Positions 45,121 through 56,549 of a stretch of DNA of 64,000 nt are shown here, one piece after another. How positions within the stretch are numbered: position 1 is the first letter of the stretch; the number at the start of each line of letters is the position of its first letter. This stretch comes from Piper betle. Taxonomy: Eukaryota; Streptophyta; Magnoliopsida; Piperales; Piperaceae. The notes below the pieces were generated by a model that saw nothing but the letters and a program-made list of their open reading frames with translations, did not search any database and was not told the DNA's origin. The stretch lies in contig JAURVB010014463.1 in NCBI GenBank assembly GCA_033002965.1, positions 148,748 through 212,747 of the forward strand, read 5' to 3'. Both the position numbers and the translations under genes were made by a program.

Positions 45121-46600
45121 GGGATGTCTTTTGTCACGAAGACATAATAATAGTGAAGTATTTAAACCTTCTCTAGTTAAAGGTTTAATAACTACTTGAA
45201 TTAATCCTAGATGAATATATTTATATTCAGCTTTTAATTCTTCTATTAATTTATTTTTATAAATTAATATTATCTGTAACATTACTAATACTAACACTTT
45301 TTTTAAAAGTTTTTATTATATAAGACTGCTTAAATTCTATTAAGCTTTTATTATAGTTGAGTGAACTTTAGGAAGAGTTCACTTATTTAGTTTTTGTTCA
45401 ATATTTTTATACATTATTTCGTCTCAATTCCAATTAATTTCACAAAACTATTTAATCAACTACTTATATACATTATTTCAAATATTTTACTATTTGCTAC
45501 AGTATTTAATAGTACATTTATTGTTCACCGCACCTTAATTTGTATATAATTACTTCCTTTAATAATATATCTTATCACAAATATTATATAAATACAAATT
45601 TATAAATAATAAAGATAAGTATAAACAAATAAACATAAATAGATAAATATTATAAATAAAAGATGATATGATATTTAAGTAAAATTTAAGACATAATTCT
45701 TAAAAAGAATAATAATATAATTTTTAAAAGGATGAAATAAAAATTACTTTTATTAAGTAGGAAACCTATAGGTAAAGTGATGGTGAACAAAGAGCAATAA
45801 TATAGTTTTGAGAATGAACGAGTTTAAGAAATAAAATTTATTTTTATTAAATAGCAAATATATATGTAAAGTGATCGTGAATACGGGACAAAAAAATCAG
45901 CCATTCCGATGGCCTTAATTTATATATATATATATTTATTTATTTATTTATTTATTCGTCAAATTATGTGATTTAAAGATTAGGTAGTGCGAGGTGATTT
46001 AAAATAAATAAAGATATTATTTTGACAATGGTAGGCGCACTCGTGTCGATAAGATGGCACGTTTAAGGAAGATGAAGTACTAGAAAACAACATGTTGACA
46101 AGTGACAGGAGCGGAATTAATGTAGTTCACGTGCACGTGAAATGGGGAATTTTTTATAGGAAAATGATTGTGTCGAATGTAATATTTTTAAAAAATAAAA
46201 AAATATAAATGTCCGGTGGCTCAATTTTTGACATCATAAATAATCAAAATTTATATAGCAAATAACTATTTTTTAGACTTTTATTTTAGCCATATTCGTA
46301 TCTCTTTCTTCTCACCACTTATCGGGGAAATATGCATACTCATTAGATAAAAATAATATTTATTTATTCCAATGGCTTGAAACATATGATTGTGACGAGG
46401 AATTTAATAGATTCAAATGTTTAATGGTAAAGAAAATTCTTTTTATTCAACTCCTTTTTTCTTTTAAAATCATAATAATTAAGATTTAAGAGTTCTGAAA
46501 GATCGAAATTAAAATCAAAACTGTAACAAAATTGTAAAAAAAATCTCAAATCTCGATTATGGACCAAGGTTAGGGAGAAAAAAAGGTTCAGAAGGTGCAA
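45121..46600. other. AT-rich intergenic DNA
   Basis: No gene seen. It contains an (ATTT)n run near 45930-45955. The right end is the upstream flank of the YAO-like pseudogene. Confidence 0.5.
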
Positions 46601-46716
46601 AAATTCTATGGAGGGTGTAGCTAGTCCGGTCCACGAAGTGGGCGTGGCTAAAAAATTTCTAGTAGATTTGTTAAACTCTATACCACTCTCCCCTGCGTGT
46701 CAGCCCGTCGCCAACC

Positions 46717-49541
46717 ATGAAGAAGGCCACCGCTCGTCGGAATCGCAACCCCGCCGGAGCCAAAAGGCCCAAACTTTCCGGTGTCGGAGACCCCTTCTTT
46801 GCCCCTGATGGGTCGACCCGCGGCCTCAAGCGCCGCCCCGCCGACGACGACGACGACATTGTCGACAGCGAGGACAGCGGCGACGAGTCCGCCGACGCTT
46901 CCGATGCTGCCGACGGACGGGAGGAGGAGGACAATGGGCTCACGGCGGAGACGACGGAGGAGAGGAGGCTGAGGTTCGCGAAGAAGTACTTGGAGGAGAT
47001 CACGGCGATTACGAGGTGGGGGAGGGGGATGAGGACGAGGAGGAGGAGGAGAGGGGGCGGCGGGATGAGTTTTTTGGGGAGATTTTGCAGCAGGAGCAGC
47101 TTGTGGAGTCTGGAGGGCTGCGGAGATTGCTTGCCTCGAGGTATTGCTTTTGATGATTAAGATCATGTTGTCTTGTGGTTTGCAATTGCGAATTGACTGG
47201 GGAAGACTTTGAAAGTGGCCAAAGTTAGGTTTATAGACCAGTGATGATTTGTTTGGAATAAGAAAATGTGCATTATTTGTCCCTCTCAAAATGAAGATGC
47301 TTTTTGTTTTCTTTTTGATAGTTTGAGGGAAATTTTGGGATTGCTATGACTTGATATAGTTTTGTTAGTCGAATAATGAAACAAATTGTAAATTTGTACG
47401 TCTACCTTGTGGGTATGGAATTAAGAGGTGAGATATTGATTGAATAGCTTAGGTACTGTTGAGTTAACACTTCTTTTCTATTGACGATAGGATTCAGAAG
47501 CCATTGTTGAGTTAACACTTATTTTCTATTGATGATAGGATTCAGAAGCCAGAGCCAACTGATGGATTCCGACTTGTACGGAAGCATCGGCAATCTGTGA
47601 CGGCTGTTGCCTTGTCTGAGGATGACTCAAAGGGGCTTTCTGCTTCTAAGGACGGAATTGTTTTACAGTGGGATGTGGACAGTGGAAAGAGTGAAAAGTA
47701 CGTGTGGCCAGCAATGGAAAAGCTTGTCTCACATGGGGCGAAGATTCCAAAGTCGTCAGTAAAATGGAGTAGACACATATTCGCTTTAGCTGTTAGCTCC
47801 GATGGTCGGTATTTAGCAACAGGGGGCTTGGATCATGTTCATTTATGGGATACTCGTTCAACGGAGCATATCCAGGTGATAAAATTGTTCTTATTCTACT
47901 TGGCTTGATAGCCTACGTTTTACAGTGATATATTTATGATATAATTGTGGGCACAAAATGTTAAGAATGAGGAAAGGAAGTAGGGTGGTATAAATCAAGT
48001 ATAGGGTGAAATTTATGGTTTCTGGTGTTGACCATGTATTTTGATGGGTAATATTGACGAGTGAGAGCATTAATGCTTAGCATATTTGAGTGTGAGTTCC
48101 ATGGGTTAGTTGGAGTTAGTAGCTGCAAAGCTTTATGCTCTAACCATTTTGTATTCTTTGATTTTTTTAGGTACTTATTCAGTTTTCTTTGTCTTAGTTG
48201 TTTGTTTCAGGCTTTTCCTGGCCATAGAGGTGCTGTGTCGTGTTTGGCTTATAGACAGGGGTCAACAGAACTTATGTTGGGATCTTTTGATCGAACTATA
48301 GAGCTTATATGGACACATTATTTGGACATCAAAGCGATGTATTAAATATAGATTGCCTTCGAAGAGAGATTTCTTACTGTGGGTCGTGATCGTACCATGC
48401 GCTTGTGGAAGGTAGGTTGGATATAGTTGGCACTTGAAAGCATGAGCCAGATATTTTTGGTATTAGATAGGTTGAAATAACAGAGTTTATTGCATAAACC
48501 ATCTAGTGTGCCACTTGTAACTGTTTTTTTTTTGCTTTGACTAAGCATAGGTTCCCGAGGAGTCACAGTTGGTTTTCCGAGCACCTGCATCAAATCTTGA
48601 AAGTTGTTGTTTCATAAACAATGTAGAGCTCTTATCTGGATCAGACGATGGAAGTGTTGAACTGTGGAGTATTATGAGGAAGAAGCCTGCATTTATTGTT
48701 AAAAATGCTCGTGTTGTATTATCGAAAACTTCTGACAATAATTCGTGTGCAAAGGCAAATGGTGAAACAACTGGCCTCAATAACAGAGGTATGTGTGCTT
48801 AATTTGTTTTACAGATCACGGAACCTTGTATTTTCTTTGCAGATGCTTTATATTGTGAACTTCATCTTACTATTAAATCATTAGCAGAAAATGGGTCCCC
48901 TAGGGCAAATGGATGTTCATCTGCTCAGTCATGGGTAGGTGCAGTTTCTGTTTTGTGTTTAGTGTAGGTACCTAATAATTCAAGTTTCTTATATGGAAAT
49001 AAAAACAGGGAACTTACTGGTAAGGCTTTTATTAGTATATTTTCTTTTCTCTCTCTTTCTGTGTACTGAGTAATTATTAAATAGTATTACTTAGGTGAGT
49101 AAGTTATGAAGCAAAATTAATTTGTTATCTGCTTCTGTGTTTTGACACTTGGAGCAAAACTAATTTTCCTATATAAGTTGGTTCTGGATTCAACGTTTAA
49201 AGTTAAGCATTTTCTGTTTGTAGTTTTGCATTCCTTTTAAGTTAAGTGGCAATAAGATCGTGTACCGGTTATTTGATTCCATGATCTTACATCTTATAAA
49301 ATAGTTGATGCTAGATTGTTAAAAGTTTGAAGACTTGAATGACCATTAGACTTCTTTGACCTTGTTCATGATTTTTTCTACATGTAGAATGCGTACTGTT
49401 ACAGTTCACGAAACATATTTCTTGGAAATAAGTTTTGCTTTATATGGTTTACATCAGGAGCCTCGCCTAGGAAGATGGGGACGTTTAACATCAGCTCGTA
49501 ATGGAGTCTTCTTGCACTCCTTGAGGCTTTCAGGAGGATGA
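46717..49541 (+). pseudogene. YAO/RRP9-like (U3 snoRNP WD40 protein) pseudogene
   Basis: Functional homologues are nucleolar WD40 proteins of the U3 snoRNP needed for 18S rRNA processing. Recognisable pieces: exon 1 46717-47140 (basic N-terminus MKKATARRNRNP, acidic DDDDDIVDSEDS tract); exon 2 47539-47875 (WD repeats, GFRLVRKHRQSVTAVALSED, ATGGLDHVHLWDTR); exon 3 48211-48411 (AFPGHRGAVSCLAYRQG); exon 4 48551-48788 ([34 protein letters not shown]); exon 5 from 48888 (ENGSPRANGCSSAQSW); last exon about 49457-49541 (EPRLGRWGRLTSARNGV). Lesions: a frame change at about 47003-47015 between YLEEITA and the DEDEEEEE tract; about 22 bp missing between FDRTI and RAYMDTLFGHQ near 48300; a stop at 48965-48967; and the exons for the penultimate WD repeats not found. 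Two lesions could be assembly errors, but together they argue for decay. Confidence 0.8.
47457..47552 (+). repeat. 48-bp tandem duplication over a splice acceptor
   Basis: Units 47457-47504 and 47505-47552 differ at two or three bases. Each includes a T-rich tract, GATAG and GATTCAGAAGCCA, so the exon 2 acceptor is doubled. Only the second copy reads on into IQKPEPTDGF. Confidence 0.85.
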
Positions 49542-49544
49542 CGG

Positions 49545-50265
49545 TATCTTATTGGAGCATTTTCTCAGTGAACACAATTTTTGGCAGGCTGTAGTGGAGT
49601 GTTCTTGACGCTGCCAGGAGGATACAGTAAATCACTAAACGTCTTTTCAGTATATACAATTTTGGGCAGTGATTGCTTGGTTTTGCAGCTCTCGAAATAC
49701 TCAAGTAACTACCAGTTTTGTTAGATGTTTCAGAAATGTTGCAGTGGTAACTGCTTTATTTCCAGCTATGTAATCTAGTATGTGCAAATTTACATTAAAT
49801 TGAAGCATGTGCAAATTGGTTCATTGCAATAACAAAAGAAGCAATCGTAATTATTCTTTTTTAGTTTCATTCCACGTGTTGTAAAACCATTTTTTGATGT
49901 CCTAATGCCAAGTGCAAGCTTCATATTTCCTTATACCGCTTACTTGAAAATGAAACATAAACGTTTTCTGGTGACGTTTAGATAGGATGAAAATGATGAA
50001 ATCTGGATTTGGATATTTTAAGCTAATTTAGAAAAAAAATCCGTATCTAACGTCTCACATATAATTGCTAAGTATTAGACGCGACAGGTTTAGCCAAAGA
50101 ATTAACAGAGTTAACGTTCATGTCATCATATGTATTGCCGTCTACAATCGCCACAAAAACATTCGAACACAAGTGCACATCCCGCACAGGGTTAAACAAA
50201 CACATATTTCACCCAATTATAGAACTTAGACAAGTAGCTAGATAAATCACATAAAAAGACTCCCA
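49545..50265. other. Intergenic DNA, no gene seen
   Basis: AT-rich flank between the YAO-like pseudogene and the putative minus-strand exons at 50272-50682. Confidence 0.4.
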
Positions 50266-50271
50266 AGTTAT

Positions 50272-50682
50272 CTACAAATCGTCATCTTGGGCCAACTTGA
50301 AATGGTGAGCTTGTTGGGTCACCCCAACGCACTTCTCACCAACATTTCTGGAACCATCATGACCAACTTCCTGATCATTCCCACCATCTTTGCAGATCGG
50401 TAGCTGCACTACAACTGATTTACCGTCGCTGGCGTTGCCATCTGTTCCAACTCTCGCGTCGACTTCCGGAATCTCCTCGTGCACGCAAAGCTCTTCCTCT
50501 GGTCCTTCTTCATGGCCATGGTCTTGTCGGAGAAGTTGAACATGGTCTTTTCCCAAACCTGTGAAAACAATTGACGGCAAAAGGGCAAAAGGAAAGCAAC
50601 ACATATATATAAGCATGCTTAGGATTAAGACGAAGAATCCACCTGTAGGATGCCCAAGTTTACATGCATAAACGAGTCTCAC
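50272..50682 (-). CDS. Putative exon(s) of an unrecognised protein
   Basis: I do not recognise it. On the minus strand a TTTTCACAG acceptor near 50562 opens an acidic stretch (for example GHEEGPEEELCVHEEIPEVD) that stays open for about 95 codons to the TAG at 50272. Another frame of the same DNA gives a basic peptide (DKTMAMKKDQRKSFACTRRF), so the true frame is unsure. An upstream open segment, RLVYACKLGHPTG (50640-50680), ends near a possible GT donor and could be the preceding exon. Composition is coding-like compared with the flanks. It could be a gene fragment carried by a transposon. Confidence 0.3.
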   Translation of the reverse strand: MRLVYACKLGHPTGGFFVLILSMLIYMCCFPFALLPSIVFTGLGKDHVQLLRQDHGHEEGPEEELCVHEEIPEVDARVGTDGNASDGKSVVVQLPICKDGGNDQEVGHDGSRNVGEKCVGVTQQAHHFKLAQDDDL

Positions 50683-51223
50683 ACTTGGCTCTGAACATAT
50701 ATGTGTGGGTTGATGAGTTGTGTGTTCTGGGTTGTAAGTTAGAACGCTTTTTTGTCAGTACTCAAGGTGTTACGGATGCAACATTTCCTATCGGGGTACA
50801 TCCTGTTTTTCAGGGTTCTTTTTTTCTCTCAAAGCTTGTTTTTTGTTTATTTCCCCTTGTTATTCGAAAATTTATAGTTAAAAGCATAGATTTTAGAATT
50901 TCAATGACTCCGAACATTTAAAATTCAAGATTTGAGTCAAGATTTTATAATTGCAAGATTGGTTTTAAATCGATTAACCTCTCAGGCCACATGTTGGGGC
51001 CGAGTCAGTTTGCATGTACATGTAATGACAATTTACTATGTTCATCCAAATGTACTGATGGTATGGATTAGTATACTGAGTATGCGAAAATATAAATACG
51101 TTGTATGTTTTTATTCGTCAGATTGTAGATTTGTTTCACATTCAGAGGGTGTCTAGTCTATACTATTTAATTTTTATTTTTATTTTTATTTTATTTTACA
51201 TGGACTCATGTCTATAAATTATT

Positions 51224-51433
51224 TTATATAGTTTGATAGACGTAGACATCTTTCATAAACTCTTGGAACCGTACTGCCCTCCTCCCTCTGTCCTCGTCGG
51301 ATAGCCCACGCCACGCCGACGCCAATGCCACCTCGTCGGATAGCCCACGCCGACGCCGACGCGAATGCCACCATCGCCTCGCCTCTTTCCCCAACGTTTG
51401 GGCGATTGATTTCCCTCTCCCCCCTTCTTTCAT
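51224..51433. other. GC-rich island with two ~40-bp tandem units
   Basis: CTCGTCGGATAGCCCACGCC occurs twice (about 51293 and 51330), each followed by GACGCC/GACGCGAATGCCAC. It resembles the GC-rich centre of the LTR family. No protein family is recognised. Confidence 0.3.
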
Positions 51434-51439
51434 TTGATC

Positions 51440-52640
51440 ACATTATTCACATTCATGTTTCGGTGATTAATTAGGACTGACAATTTGACGAAGGTTTGTG
51501 TATTTGTTCTTGAATTGTTTTTTATTGACATTAGTGATTAGTTGGTTAATTGATTACTGACTTGTAATGCTCTTTCATTATTTATCATTATTGATTTGAG
51601 ATCTTATCAATTGAGTGACTGACATGGTATTCTATTTATCCTTCTTATTGATTAATTCTTGACATACACAATAAATTGATAGTTAGTAGGGATATTCATG
51701 TTTTGATTATTATTATTATTTGTGACCATTTGCTACTAATTTTGGCCAGAGTATTATGGTGCCCCCCTTCATTCATCTTGTTGTTGTATGAGACCCTTTT
51801 ATGCATTAGTTGTTAACACTTTGGCGTGTGATTGACTTATATTAAGTCATTGCTCATTGGCTCATTGCCCACCTCTGTGATGTTCATCTCCTTTTTGTTT
51901 ATCGACTATCATTGTGTTTATGAGAAGCTTTCTATGCACTTGTTGACTTATTCTTGTAGTGTATTAGTTGAGTAACACGATTAGATGATGGATTAGGATT
52001 GGTTCTTCATGTTTATTCCTTATCACCCTTATTATTGTTGATTCGTGCTTATTACTAAATATTATATAGTAGATATTATTGATTTTTATGAGTTATCTCA
52101 TTCTTTGCTTACACGTAGCTCGTCGTTGTTATATATTATTGTTTAGCCGTGTTGCATTTATTTGCTTGTTTACTTATTTCATTATTTTTGGCCTTTAGAT
52201 ATATCGTTTCCATGGCCTTTAGGTATATTGTTTCCATGGCCTTTATATATTATTGCTTGTTGTCTATTTGTTGTCCATTTGATTTTATCTTATCGGCTTG
52301 TTGTGTCTGTCGTTCCATTTTTTGAGATGCATTGTTTGTGTGTTGCTTTCACCCGTATCATTGGTGCGTCGTATGGTTATGATGGGCATTAGCAAGTAAT
52401 TTTGTTCTATAGGTGCATAGGTGCAGAGTTGGAGTTTGCCCGGTTAGGTGCATGTGATGACGTTTGGAGTTTCTATTGAGTATGCTAGGACTTATCTTAT
52501 TTTTATTACTTTACTTTATAAGAATTATGATATTCTGAGTATAGGACATCCTAAGTAGTTATTTTATCGAATCTCTTTCAATATAGGTCTTCTTAATAAT
52601 TCACGTTGATGAGAACACTCATATTATTTTAGAAAATTTA
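51440..52640 (+). mobile_element. Probable strongly diverged LTR relic, plus orientation
   Basis: GTTTGGAGTTTCTATTGAGT near 52462 corresponds to GTTTGGAGCTTCTACCAGGT at 62608, with GTGCATAGGTGCAGAGTTGGAG before it. TTAATAATTCACGTTGATGAGAA near 52591 resembles GATAACCCTTGAGGATGAGA. Only the order of these landmarks supports the call. Confidence 0.3.
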
Positions 52641-52689
52641 ATTTTATTTCAAGTTTTTTCGGGTTTATCTATATAATTATCTTCTTAGC

Positions 52690-52727
<38 letters not shown>
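52690..52727. repeat. TA microsatellite
   Basis: About 19 TA dinucleotides. Confidence 0.9.
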
Positions 52728-52731
<4 letters not shown>

Positions 52732-53852
52732 CAATCATATTCAAAACAAAATAAACACATGAAAAGTTTAAAAAATAATAATTTTTAAAATAAAACGGAC
52801 GAAATCTCCCCTAAAAGTACAATAGGGATTACCCTGTCAATATCAAACAATATATATACATAACAATAAAATTTTAAAACAATACCAGAATATTTTACTT
52901 TTTACACACAATCACATCACAAACATTTTTATCTTCTTGAGTTGGGTCTCAACCCTATTTGCTTGTTTTGTTTCATTCTATGTATAATAGTACCACACAC
53001 ATATCATTTCATGAAATAAGACATTAGGACATTCATTTACCATCATTTATGTCAATTCATCACATCACATTCTCATTCAGTCTCAGCATGTATATGTGTG
53101 TAAGTTGCATTGTTACACATCCGCAGTTCTGACATTGCTCAGTCATCCAGATTTTCACCTACATATATAATACAAAAATATCAATAACGTATTATTAGTC
53201 TAGAAATAACTAATAATCAAATTGGTGCATAAAAACTAACTCTCCTATTAAATGAAATCATTCATATACTTCTGCATTAGAAACTCTTATAAAAGCACTA
53301 ATCATGAGTCATCGGCCTCAATTCCACAACATCCCATTCTGACCCGTCATATGTTTCAGCATTTTCAAACTATCATTTGCACGAGAAATTTAATTATCCT
53401 AAAGCCCTTTACATTTTTTGTATCACTTTGAGCCTTAAGTACAAAGACGGAGTACTTTTAGGTAGACACCTTAACTACCCTTTGAATCTATAAGTTTAGA
53501 CATGCCCTGCATTGCAACACTCATAATCTTCTATATTCTTTTGGGTTTGAGGAACTCAAAGGTAAAGTTATCAAAATCCCACAAGAATAGAATGACCCGC
53601 TAACTAATTGAGAGCCTACTTTAATTGGTACATGCAACCGCTTGCAGTGCCCATGAGTCGGCTTTCCCTTGTCTTACATCTCACTAGAAAACCCGAGAAA
53701 ACTATATATACATAGGTATGGGTAGGGATTATAATATAGTAGGCCCAAATATATCATGTTCTAGATCTAAGTTTTCAAAAACAAATTCAAAGGATCTTAT
53801 TCTCGAGGGTTATTAATTCAAAAATTTGTAATATTAAATGACCTGTGTCGAG

Positions 53853-55156
53853 CAGTGTTATGAAAATTGGTTGATTCCACTCGGATCGGATGGTTTTCGA
53901 TTCAAAAAACTACTTGAATCGGTTTTCATCCAAACCGATCCGTGAATCGGCCCAAATCTGCTAATTCTGGATGGTGGTGATAGACGGGGCGGGGGAGGAC
54001 GGGACGGTGACGGCGAGCGGCGATAGCAACTACGGGGGGTGTCGGTTTGATGGGCAAGGGGAGGATCTGGAGGGGCGGGGTGGGGGCGCAAGGTGGGTGG
54101 GGCGTGGTCGGCGAGGGGAGGTGGGATGGGGCGGCGACGGCGGGGGAGGGACAAGGCTGGGCTGGCAGGGTGAGGCGGGGGCATGGCAGGCGCAGGGCAG
54201 GGTGGGGGGCGGGGCGGGTCTGGGGAGAGGGGGGGACGCGGCGGCGGCGACAGCAACGATAGGGAAGGACACGAATGCAGAAGAGAACATGCGAAGGGGA
54301 AAGAAATAACATGCGATGGGCAAGGGGGAGGATCTGGAGGGGCGGGGTGGGGGGGCGCAAGGTGGGTGGGGCGTGGTCGGCGGGGAGGCGGGATGGGACG
54401 GCGACGGCGAGGAGGGACAAGGCGGGGTTGGCAGGGTGAGGCGGGGCATGGCGGGCGCAGGGCGGGGTGGGGGCGGAGCGGGTCTGGGGGAGGGGGACGC
54501 GGCGAGCAGCACAGCAACGATAGGGAAGGACGCGAATGTAGAAGAGAACATGCGAAGGGAAAGAAATAACATGCGATGGGCAAGGGGGAGAAGATCTGGA
54601 GGGGCATGGTGGGGGGGCACAAGGTGGGTGGGGCGTGGTCGGCGGGGGAGGCGGGATGGGGCGGCGACGGTGGGGAGGGACAAGGCGGGGGCTGGCAGGG
54701 TGAGGCGGGGCATGGCAGGCGCAGGGCAGGGTGGGGGGCGGGGCGGGTCTAGGGGGAGGGGGACGCGGCGGCAACGACAGCAACAATGGGGAAGGACGCA
54801 AATGCAGAAGAGAACATGCGAAGGGGAAAGAAATAACAGTCGAGTGGTATTCTCGTAATTAAAATTTGACTCGTGTTTGATTAGAGTCAAAAATAATAAC
54901 TAACACTAAATAATTCAAAAAAAAAATCTTAAAAAATATCATAAAATATAATACACACACTAATATCAAAATGACATCAATATTTAATTTTTATATATTT
55001 ATGTTATGAGTTGTCAAATTATTATATATGACCGATTTGGACCGATTTGGACCGATTCAACTGAACCGATTTCTGTCTAATTTAGATTGATTCCAATTCC
55101 GATTCCGACTCCTTTGAAAACCAATTTCAATTCTAATTCCGATTTTTGTAACCATG
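53853..55156. mobile_element. Non-autonomous hAT-like element (1304 bp)
   Basis: It is flanked by the 8-bp target-site duplication GTGTCGAG (53845-53852 and 55157-55164), typical of hAT. The left end CAGTGTTATGAAAATTGG and the complement of the right end CATGGTTACAAAAATCGG match at 13 of 18 positions. Subterminal ACCGATT/AATCGGT words repeat on both sides. The interior holds three G-rich tandem units and then an LTR-like stretch (54841-55015) with TTGACTCG and AGAGTCAAAAATAATAACTA, as at 3945-3980. No transposase is encoded, and the internal open frames are compositional. Confidence 0.8.
54048..54837 (+). repeat. Three ~264-bp G-rich tandem units inside the hAT-like element
   Basis: Units start at about 54048, 54314 and 54576 with GATGGGCAAGGGGGAGGATC. 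They end with CGAATGCAGAAGAGAACATG and AAGAAATAACA. Many GGG runs make them G-quadruplex-prone. Confidence 0.85.
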
Positions 55157-55299
55157 GTGTCGAGTAGGATACGATATATATATATATATATAATTTTTAT
55201 CGAATTGTCGTAAAACTAAGAGATGGAGAATTGGGCTTTGGACCGTGTATGTGGGCTGTAACGGCTAACTCCCATATTCGTATCATATGATGGATCTTA

Positions 55300-55905
55300 A
55301 CTCTAGATCTAAAGTTTCTTACAATCGAAGAGGTATAAAGTAGATGAGTATTTTATGAACAACGGATGTCATACTTTGTAAATGCAAAGGGCATTGGAGG
55401 CAACTGTGTGAGAATGCTCGATCTTTTAGGCTTTGAGGTCACGAGTTATATAGAAGAGTATGGAGGGCTTAGGATTGATGTTTTCCGATGATCAAAATTT
55501 AGACAAATCGTTAGCCTGCTGCTGCCCTTTCTTCAGGTGGGTGCTTCCCTTCCTGCAAGCGGGAGGCCTATGAGTTGGAATATATTGAAGTGATTTGCTT
55601 CTTTGTTAAAAATCGTTCTTACTTGCAAGTATTGTTTAGTTATATTTTGAAATCAATTACTGTAAATTTTTTATCATATATTGTAAATTTCACGTGTGGA
55701 TTCCGGGTGGAGATTGCTGACTTTGACGAAGGAACCCTGACTCTTACACATACTTACCTGGTGCATCGTAGTGTTTTCTTGTACTCTTTAATGATATGTT
55801 GGTATTGGACTTAGGCTTTTGTTTCATGACTATGTATTCATGTTTATAACTTAGTTACGTCATGATGTAATCAGATTTGTATAAGGTATTAGTTGATGAT
55901 CATCA
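55300..55905 (+). mobile_element. Probable diverged LTR fragment, plus orientation
   Basis: GGGCATTGGAGGCAACTGTG and GAGAATGCTCGATCTTTTAG (55390-55430) parallel GGGTACTGAAGGCGACTGTC and GAGAGTGCTCGGCCTTTGTG (63080-63120). Flanking similarity is weak. Confidence 0.35.
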
Positions 55906-55909
55906 TGTA

Positions 55910-56541
55910 TGTTAGGCCCTTTGGGCTCTCACCCAAACTCCGAAACTATTGTTAGACCTTTTAGGCCCCCAAAAAGACTTTTGCAATAGGTATCACGGGT
56001 CTCTCTTAATCCAAGGTATCACGGGTCTCTCTTAATCCAAAAATTAACTCAATGAATAAGGCTTTCTCATTAGCGTATATAAAAGTCGCCAACAATTTCT
56101 ACGACTGATGTGGGATAAACCTAACAACTCCCCTTTACACATCAAGTGTAACCCAAACCCATCATCATCTGACACACTCCCCTTAAATCAGACGGCATCT
56201 GACACACTCCCCCTTAAATCAGACGGCACCCACCTGGCAAACTCCTCTTCAAATCATCAGGCGAAACCTATGAAGAAAACAAGAACAATCGGCGTAGGCA
56301 AACCCGGTTCGAACTTGGCTCTAATATCACTTGTTAGGCCCTTTGGGCCCCCACCCTAGCTGTGAAAGTATTGTTTGACCCTTCGGGCCCCTAAAAAGGA
56401 CTTTAAACAATTAAAGGAAACTCGCAATAGGTATCACAGGCCTCTCTTAATCTAAAAATTAACTCAATGAATAAGGTTTTCCCATTAGCCTATATACAAA
56501 TCACCAACAACCTATACAACTGATGTGGGATAAACCCAACA
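55910..56541 (-). mobile_element. TRIM element of a second family, complete
   Basis: Terminal direct repeats at 55910-56126 and 56332-56541 start TGTTAGGCCCTTTGGG and end GGGATAAACC-AACA. The target-site duplication is ATGTA (55905-55909 and 56542-56546). The minus-strand primer-binding-like TGATATTAGAGCCA lies inside the right LTR border. The left LTR has a 26-bp tandem duplication (GGTATCACGGGTCTCTCTTA unit) absent from the right LTR. It is non-coding. Relatives occur at 15846-16420 and inside the pseudogene at 1503-4410. Confidence 0.92.
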
Positions 56542-56549
56542 ATGTAGTT

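Larger units (their letters stand above)
52910..55200 (-). mobile_element. Old LTR of the Gypsy-type family, minus orientation, with a hAT insertion
   Basis: It parallels the solo LTR at 1579-4373: CACCTACATATATA-TA (53157), AAAACCGTCAGTAACG-like words, GGGTTTGAGGAACTCAAAGG (53547), AAAACTATATATA-ATAGGT (53698) and TCGAGGGTTATTAAT (53802). It is heavily substituted. A hAT-like element splits it at 53853-55156. Confidence 0.65.

Noticed and set aside
46678..47289. Minus-strand open frames rich in serine and proline
   Set aside because: They are antisense to the first exon of the YAO/RRP9-like pseudogene with its acidic and basic tracts.
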